Of a DNA stretch of 64,000 nucleotides, positions 59,777 to 64,000 are shown piece by piece. Source of the DNA: Lachnospiraceae bacterium (GTDB taxonomy: Bacteria > Bacillota > Clostridia > Lachnospirales > Lachnospiraceae); assembly GCA_024692905.1 (NCBI GenBank), contig JAILLY010000006.1, positions 1-64,000 of the forward strand, in the 5' to 3' direction. The first letter of the stretch is position 1. Every line of letters begins with the position of its first letter. The notes below the pieces were generated by a model. It did not search any database. It was not told where the DNA came from and saw nothing but the letters and a program-made list of their open reading frames with translations. A program made the translations under genes and the position numbers.

Positions 59777-60763
59777 ATGAATTTTGGTATCATAGGCTGC
59801 GGATTGATAGGTGTCAAGCGTGCCAGATCGATATTTGAAAGCGGACATAAGATAACCATTATGTGCGATATCGACTCCAATAAAGCAAGGGCACTGGCCG
59901 ATCAGTTTAAATGCGACTGTATTACAAATGCTTACAGGGATGTGATAAATAAAGAAGATGTGGATATAATCGTCGTAGCCACATCCAATAACCTGCTTGC
60001 GAAGATCACTCTTGAGGCAGTCAGGAATAACAAACACGTTATAGTGGAGAAGCCGGGCGCCATAAGTTCAAAGGAACTTGAACCGATAATAGAGGAGATC
60101 GAGAAGAAGAAAGTCGTAGTAAAGGTAGGCTTTAATCACAGGTATCATCCCGCCATGCTTCAGGCAATGGATATCATTAATAATGAAGATAACGGCGAGA
60201 TCATGTTCATAAGGGGCAGGTACGGACACGGCGGAAGAGTCGGATATGACCGGGAATGGCGTGCCGATAAGTCGATCTCCGGCGGAGGCGAGACCATTGA
60301 CCAGGGCGTACATCTTATCGATCTTTCAAGATGGTTCATGGGTGACTTTGACAAGGTTGAAGGTTTTGCGGCTACCTATTTCTGGGATATGGAGGTTGAT
60401 GATAACGGGTTCATATGCCTTCGTAAGGAAGACAACAGATGCGCATGGCTTCAGGTGAGCTGTACCGAATGGAAGAACCTGTTCTCTTTTGAGATATACT
60501 GCAAATATGCCAAGCTCGTGATCGAAGGACTTGGCGGAAGCTACGGCGTAGAGAGACTGTATTACTATAAGATGCTCCCGGAAATGGGACCTCCGGTCAC
60601 AAAGATATATGAGTATTCAAGGGGTGATGATTCCTGGAAGATGGAGTTAAGGGACGTTGTGAACGCTGTAGAGAACGGAAATGACTGTTTTATGGGCGAT
60701 ATACACGATGCCTATGAGTCCCTTAAGATAGTAGAGAAGATATACGGAGAATCCAATGCTTGA
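59777..60763 (+). CDS. Gfo/Idh/MocA family oxidoreductase
   Basis: A 328-residue NAD(P)-dependent sugar dehydrogenase-like enzyme. The N-terminal Rossmann fold has G-I-I-G-C-G-L-I-G (about 4-12). The catalytic-loop E-K-P motif is in V-I-V-E-K-P-G-A. G-G-E-T-I-D-Q-G-V-H-L matches the family's G-G-x-x-D-x-G-x-H. Relatives oxidise or epimerise sugars or nucleotide sugars. The substrate is unknown. AGGAGG lies before the ATG. It overlaps the SDR gene by 8 nt. Confidence 0.88.
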   Translation: MNFGIIGCGLIGVKRARSIFESGHKITIMCDIDSNKARALADQFKCDCITNAYRDVINKEDVDIIVVATSNNLLAKITLEAVRNNKHVIVEKPGAISSKELEPIIEEIEKKKVVVKVGFNHRYHPAMLQAMDIINNEDNGEIMFIRGRYGHGGRVGYDREWRADKSISGGGETIDQGVHLIDLSRWFMGDFDKVEGFAATYFWDMEVDDNGFICLRKEDNRCAWLQVSCTEWKNLFSFEIYCKYAKLVIEGLGGSYGVERLYYYKMLPEMGPPVTKIYEYSRGDDSWKMELRDVVNAVENGNDCFMGDIHDAYESLKIVEKIYGESNA

Positions 60764-61577
60764 CGGAAAGAACGTCCTTATAACAGGTGCAGGCAGGGGA
60801 TTCGGAAGATATCTTACCGGAGTACTTGCAGGATCCGGAGCCCGTGTGGCCATCTGCTCGCGAAATGAGGAAGAACTTAAGGAAACGGTAAAGCAGGCCG
60901 GTCCGGATAAGGTTTTTTATATCACGGCAGACATGGGCAGGAAAGAAGATATAGACCGGCTGTATGATCTGGTGCTTGACAGATTTAAAACCCTTGATGT
61001 CGTAGTGAATAACGCGGGGATACAGGGACCGGTCGGAAGGTTTGATGATAACGACTGGGATGAGTGGCAGAACGTATTCAATATAAACCTGTTCGGTACC
61101 GCATACAGTATGAAAAAGGCCATAGGGATATTTAAGGAGCAGCATTCACGCGGAAAGATAATAAACATGTCCGGCGGAGGCGCCACTTCAAGCAGGCCGA
61201 ATTTCAGCGGATATGCGGCGGCAAAGACTGCCGTGGTACGGCTTAGCGAGGTTGCGGCCGATGAAAACAGGGAATTCGGGATAGATATAAACTCGATCGC
61301 TCCCGGAGTCATGAACACCGATATGTTAAAATGCATCATTGATGCGGGTATGGAAAGATCGGGTGAAAGGGAATACGGTATCGCTGCTTCACAGAAGGAA
61401 GGAGATACCGGTTCACTCATAAAGCCGGCACGGCTGATAGAATTCCTTGCATCCGATGCATCAAACGGTATTTCAGGCAAGCTTATAAGTGCGGTCTGGG
61501 ATGACTGGGATAAGGATGGATTTGGGGATAAATGCGGAGATAAGGATATTTATACATTACGCCGTACTGTCGAATAA
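60756..61577 (+). CDS. Short-chain dehydrogenase/reductase
   Basis: A 273-residue classical SDR. The cofactor motif T-G-A-G-R-G-F-G is residues 10-17. N-N-A-G follows, then the active-site Ser region M-S-G-G-G-A-T-S-S and Y-A-A-A-K. S-I-A-P-G-V-M-N-T is the usual P-G motif. With the two preceding genes it probably completes synthesis of an unusual sugar or polyol (inference). A terminator begins 8 nt after its stop. Confidence 0.9.
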   Translation: MLDGKNVLITGAGRGFGRYLTGVLAGSGARVAICSRNEEELKETVKQAGPDKVFYITADMGRKEDIDRLYDLVLDRFKTLDVVVNNAGIQGPVGRFDDNDWDEWQNVFNINLFGTAYSMKKAIGIFKEQHSRGKIINMSGGGATSSRPNFSGYAAAKTAVVRLSEVAADENREFGIDINSIAPGVMNTDMLKCIIDAGMERSGEREYGIAASQKEGDTGSLIKPARLIEFLASDASNGISGKLISAVWDDWDKDGFGDKCGDKDIYTLRRTVE

Positions 61578-61584
61578 CAACGAA

Positions 61585-61614
61585 ACACGCAGGCTGTCAC
61601 ACCTGCGTGTTTTT
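61585..61614 (+). terminator. Intrinsic terminator of the GT2/Gfo-Idh/SDR unit
   Basis: ACACGCAGG (61585-61593) pairs with CCTGCGTGT (61602-61610), followed by TTTT. The stem is rich enough in GC to work, though the T-run is short. Confidence 0.85.
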
Positions 61615-61660
61615 CTATTAATGGAATATGGTAGTAACCCTTATCTCCTTGATAAAACCA

Positions 61661-62308
61661 TTAACCATTAACCTGGGGTTTGGATTCGTTTGCCCAGTTG
61701 TCGAAGCCTTCCATGACCGCATCGTAAGTCTGCTTTGAAATGTCGGGAAGATCGCGGCCCCATGACTTGGTTGCCTGATCAAAGCCCTTTTTGAAGGCAT
61801 TTCTCATTTCTTCGATCTTGTCGGGGTCTCCTCCGGTCAGAGCCTTGGCCATTTCCAGGATCCTGTTGGATGTATTCTTTACTCCATAGAAACCATCCTC
61901 AGAGATCGCCTTCTGTGCTTCTTCCTTGGCTGCCGCGGATACCGTGAATTTTCCGCTTGCCAGGAAGCGCCATATACTGTCTTCATCGTTTCCGTTTGCC
62001 GCCTGAAAAGCTGTCAGCTGGCCTGATAAGGTATCATGGACCATATCAAGCAGGCGCTGTTTGTTTGCTTCCTGGTCTGCCTTGAGCTGTTCAACAAGCG
62101 CGGTATTGGGTTTATATATCACGCCGGACTTGTCGAGCTCTTTGGCTTCGGAACTCTTCTCGTATATGACACCTGTTTCCGCTGCTTTGGAAGCAGAGGA
62201 ACCTGAGGAAGTATCTTCGGTTTTGGAATTGCCGGCTGCTTTCTTTACAGAATTATAAGCGCTGTAGGCATCGATCTGTGAGTAACCCTGAATTCCGTTC
62301 ACACTCAT
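61661..62308 (-). CDS. Conserved protein of unknown function, possibly motility-linked
   Basis: A 215-residue protein without signal peptide or membrane helix. The N-terminus (S-V-N-G-I-Q-G-Y) and a Ser/Lys-rich disordered stretch to about residue 60 precede a helical C-terminal domain with a G-F-Y-G-V-K-N-T-S-N-R-I-L-E-M-A-K-A-L block, then G-G-D-P-D-K-I-E-E-M-R. I recall similar proteins in motile Clostridia but no defined role. A sigma-28-like promoter and a 75-nt leader suggest late flagellar-class expression (inference). GGAGGG precedes the ATG at 62308. Confidence 0.65.
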   Translation of the reverse strand: MSVNGIQGYSQIDAYSAYNSVKKAAGNSKTEDTSSGSSASKAAETGVIYEKSSEAKELDKSGVIYKPNTALVEQLKADQEANKQRLLDMVHDTLSGQLTAFQAANGNDEDSIWRFLASGKFTVSAAAKEEAQKAISEDGFYGVKNTSNRILEMAKALTGGDPDKIEEMRNAFKKGFDQATKSWGRDLPDISKQTYDAVMEGFDNWANESKPQVNG

Positions 62309-62390
62309 TTCTACCCTCCATGGTGTTCTCTTTCATATGCATGGAACATATATCCTCATATGAAAGGCGACAATAAACGCTTCATAAATG

Positions 62391-62418
62391 ATATCGGCTT
62401 AAATAACAAATTAAATTA
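62391..62418 (-). promoter_or_regulatory. Sigma-28 (sigma-D)-like promoter
   Basis: On the minus strand, GCCGATAT (62391-62398) matches the sigma-D -10 element CCGATAT exactly. TAAT (62415-62418) lies 17 nt further upstream as an imperfect match to the TAAA -35. No sigma-A box fits better at this position. Confidence 0.5.
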
Positions 62419-62446
62419 GCATTTTTTTATGAATAATGATATGATT

Positions 62447-62475
62447 TTCATACAGGATTGTATACAGAATACAAT
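62447..62475 (+). promoter_or_regulatory. Candidate promoter of ispE with an overlapping inverted repeat
   Basis: TTCATA (62447-62452) and TACAAT (62470-62475) with a 17-nt spacer. The inverted repeat TTGTAT-N5-ATACAA (62458-62474) covers the spacer and the -10 box and could be a repressor site. Confidence 0.45.
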
Positions 62476-62495
62476 TTCGACCGGGAGTATCATAA

Positions 62496-63359
62496 ATGGG
62501 ATCGACAGATATAAAAGCAATGGCCAAGATAAACCTGGCACTTGACGTGACCGGCAGGAGGGATAACGGGTATCATGACGTTCGTATGATCATGCAGAGC
62601 ATAGGATTGTATGATGAACTTACGATCGCCGAATCCGTAAATGACGACGGGATCAGGATAGAAACCGACCGGACGGACCTCCCCGTAAATGAAGATAATC
62701 TTATTTACAGGGCAGCAGCCCTTATAAAAGATGAATGCGGGATAAACACGGGGGTAAGGATATCCCTTAAAAAGAATATCCCGATAGCGGCGGGAATGGC
62801 AGGAGGGAGTACCGATGCCGCCGCCGTGCTTAAGGGAATGAACGAGCTGTTCTCTCTCGGACTGACTTTTGACAGGCTCTGTGAGTTAGGAGTCAGGATC
62901 GGTGCGGATGTTCCGTATTGTATCATGGGAGGGACCGCGCTTTCTGAGGGGATCGGCGAGATACTGACTGCTCTTCCGCCAATGCCCGGCTGCAGCATAC
63001 TTATCGCAAAACCCGCGATCGGCGTATCTACGGGCTATGTATACGGAGCCTTCGATAAGCTTAAGGAAAAACAGCATCCCGATGTTGATGGCATGATAAG
63101 AGCCATAGAAGATAAGGATCTTAAGGGTATTGCAGGACTGCTCGGAAATTCCCTTGAAGGCGTCACCGTGAAGGAGTATCCGGTCATAAGGGAAATAAAG
63201 AATAAGATGAACGGACTCGGAGCGCTCGGATCACTTATGAGCGGGAGCGGACCAACGGTATTCGGATTGTTTGATAAGAAGGATACGGCGGATTCGGCGG
63301 CAGAAGAGATAAAAAGTACGTACGGTATTAAGGAAGTGTTTGTTGTAAAGCCCTGTTGA
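62496..63359 (+). CDS. ispE: 4-diphosphocytidyl-2-C-methyl-D-erythritol kinase
   Basis: A 287-residue GHMP kinase of the MEP isoprenoid pathway, phosphorylating CDP-methylerythritol. It has A-K-I-N-L-A-L-D-V near the N-terminus with R-x-D-G/N-Y-H (R-R-D-N-G-Y-H). The ATP-binding P-x-A-A-G-M-A-G-G-S-T-D-A-A-A follows, and M-S-G-S-G-P-T-V-F-G is the third motif. GGGAG lies 10 nt before the ATG. It is followed at about 40 nt by a GntR regulator, possibly in the same transcript. Confidence 0.95.
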   Translation: MGSTDIKAMAKINLALDVTGRRDNGYHDVRMIMQSIGLYDELTIAESVNDDGIRIETDRTDLPVNEDNLIYRAAALIKDECGINTGVRISLKKNIPIAAGMAGGSTDAAAVLKGMNELFSLGLTFDRLCELGVRIGADVPYCIMGGTALSEGIGEILTALPPMPGCSILIAKPAIGVSTGYVYGAFDKLKEKQHPDVDGMIRAIEDKDLKGIAGLLGNSLEGVTVKEYPVIREIKNKMNGLGALGSLMSGSGPTVFGLFDKKDTADSAAEEIKSTYGIKEVFVVKPC

Positions 63360-63402
63360 GTACGGATGCTTGACAGGGATATGTATCGGAATGGAGAAAG
63401 AT

Positions 63403-64000
63403 ATGGAAGAAACAGGGATCCAGCTGATCATTGATGAATATCTGCCGTTAAGAGATGTCGTGTTCAAGACATTAAGGCAGGGCATTTTAAAGGGAGACCT
63501 TAAGCCCGGTGAGAGACTGATGGAAGTACATCTTGCAAAAAGGCTCGGAGTATCGCGTACGCCCATAAGGGAAGCGATAAGGATGCTTGAACTTGAAGGG
63601 CTCGTTACCATGGTCCCGAGAAGGGGCGCCGAGGTTGCAAGGATCAGCAAGCAGGACTTAAGTGATGTGCTGGAGGTAAGAAGGTCCCTTGACTCACTGG
63701 CTGTAGAACTTGCCTGCAGCAGGATAACCGAAGAAGAAAAGGCAGCACTCAATCTGGCCGAGGATGACTTTGAACGCGCTGTTGAGACCGGTGATGTGAC
63801 AATGATCGCTCAGGCCGATGTCAGGTTTCATGATGTTATATTGAGCGCGAGCAAAAACGGCCGTCTTATGCAGATGGTAAACAATCTGGCCGAAAGGGTG
63901 TACAGATACAGGCTTGAATACATTAAGGACAGCAGAAATCACAAAAGACTGATAGAAGAGCACCGTAATATCGTCAGGTTCATTGAAGCGGGAGATGAAG
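63403..64000 (+). CDS. GntR family regulator (FCD/FadR type), 3' end outside the window
   Basis: About 199 residues are visible and the frame stays open to the window edge. The winged helix-turn-helix covers about 14-80, with L-K-P-G-E-R-L-M-E and G-V-S-R-T-P-I-R-E-A-I-R-M-L-E, then the wing G-L-V-T-M-V-P-R-R-G-A. The start of the helical FCD ligand domain follows, including the Asp/His-type metal-site region V-R-F-H-D. The ATG at 63403 has GGAG 6 nt upstream. An ATG at 63391 is possible. The effector is unknown. Confidence 0.9.
   Translation, partial: MEETGIQLIIDEYLPLRDVVFKTLRQGILKGDLKPGERLMEVHLAKRLGVSRTPIREAIRMLELEGLVTMVPRRGAEVARISKQDLSDVLEVRRSLDSLAVELACSRITEEEKAALNLAEDDFERAVETGDVTMIAQADVRFHDVILSASKNGRLMQMVNNLAERVYRYRLEYIKDSRNHKRLIEEHRNIVRFIEAGDE

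Overview
The window looks like a chromosomal segment of an anaerobic Gram-positive bacterium of the class Clostridia, most likely a Lachnospiraceae. The support is a Bacillus/Clostridium-type gene order (decarboxylase, nucleotide kinase, yaaR, holB, ricT, trmN6, rsmI, metG), a large Gram-positive-type SRP RNA next to tadA, an archaeal/eukaryal-like (type 3) prolyl-tRNA synthetase, a class 1B pyrK/pyrD pair, an anaerobic NrdG-type radical SAM activase, and consensus sigma-A promoters with strong AGGAGG ribosome-binding sites. I do not assign a genus. I see no prophage, insertion sequence, CRISPR array or rRNA.

Layout. 1-650: a tRNA cluster (Asp partial, Val, Thr, Tyr, initiator Met) with structured spacers, closed by a terminator. 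646-1962: a GPH/SLC45-like transporter, divergent from a very long operon. 2128-13781: FAD oxidoreductase, GT2 and GT-C genes lead straight into the conserved housekeeping operon ending in metG. 13804-19067: pgeF, a DUF1002 protein, an acetyltransferase, a DUF624 membrane protein and a membrane diguanylate cyclase with an Ala-Pro-rich tail. 19171-21581: a stand-alone MsmX/UgpC-type sugar-ABC ATPase and a CdaR-type regulator. 21595-26341: nrdG-like, tadA, nudC, SRP RNA, an RluA-type synthase and proS. 26394-36188: an apparent operon of ackA, cca, a GH13 alpha-glucosidase, a PEGA-domain membrane protein, dus, a PTPS-related GT-C-like membrane protein and a GH9-like lipoprotein.

36230-39050 is a self-contained tetR-MFS-CPBP protease operon with two matching operator palindromes around its promoter. 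39148-41477 holds an alpha/beta hydrolase overlapping a MurF-like ligase whose N-terminal domain is replaced by membrane segments. A divergent D-Ala-D-Ala-ligase-like ATP-grasp gene lies 6 kb further on (47296). These three are the best candidates here for a little-described amide-ligase pathway. 41757-46628 holds a membrane protein/XRE pair, an orphan ABC ATPase with a degraded signature, cobT, a MATE exporter and an AraC regulator. 46638-47251 is a QueT-family transporter whose whole short leader is a compact pseudoknot resembling a preQ1-I riboswitch.

48481-54381, on the minus strand, holds plsC-proA, pyrC-pyrK-pyrD and a pair of small membrane proteins. 54555-58230 holds an iron-sulfur aldo/keto reductase, aroB, lspA and rluD. 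58196-58594 encodes a small secreted protein antisense to the rluD tail. 58769-61577 is a GT2, Gfo/Idh and SDR cassette. 61661-62308 is an uncharacterised protein behind a sigma-28-like promoter, which suggests a link to motility. The window ends with ispE and a partial GntR-family regulator.
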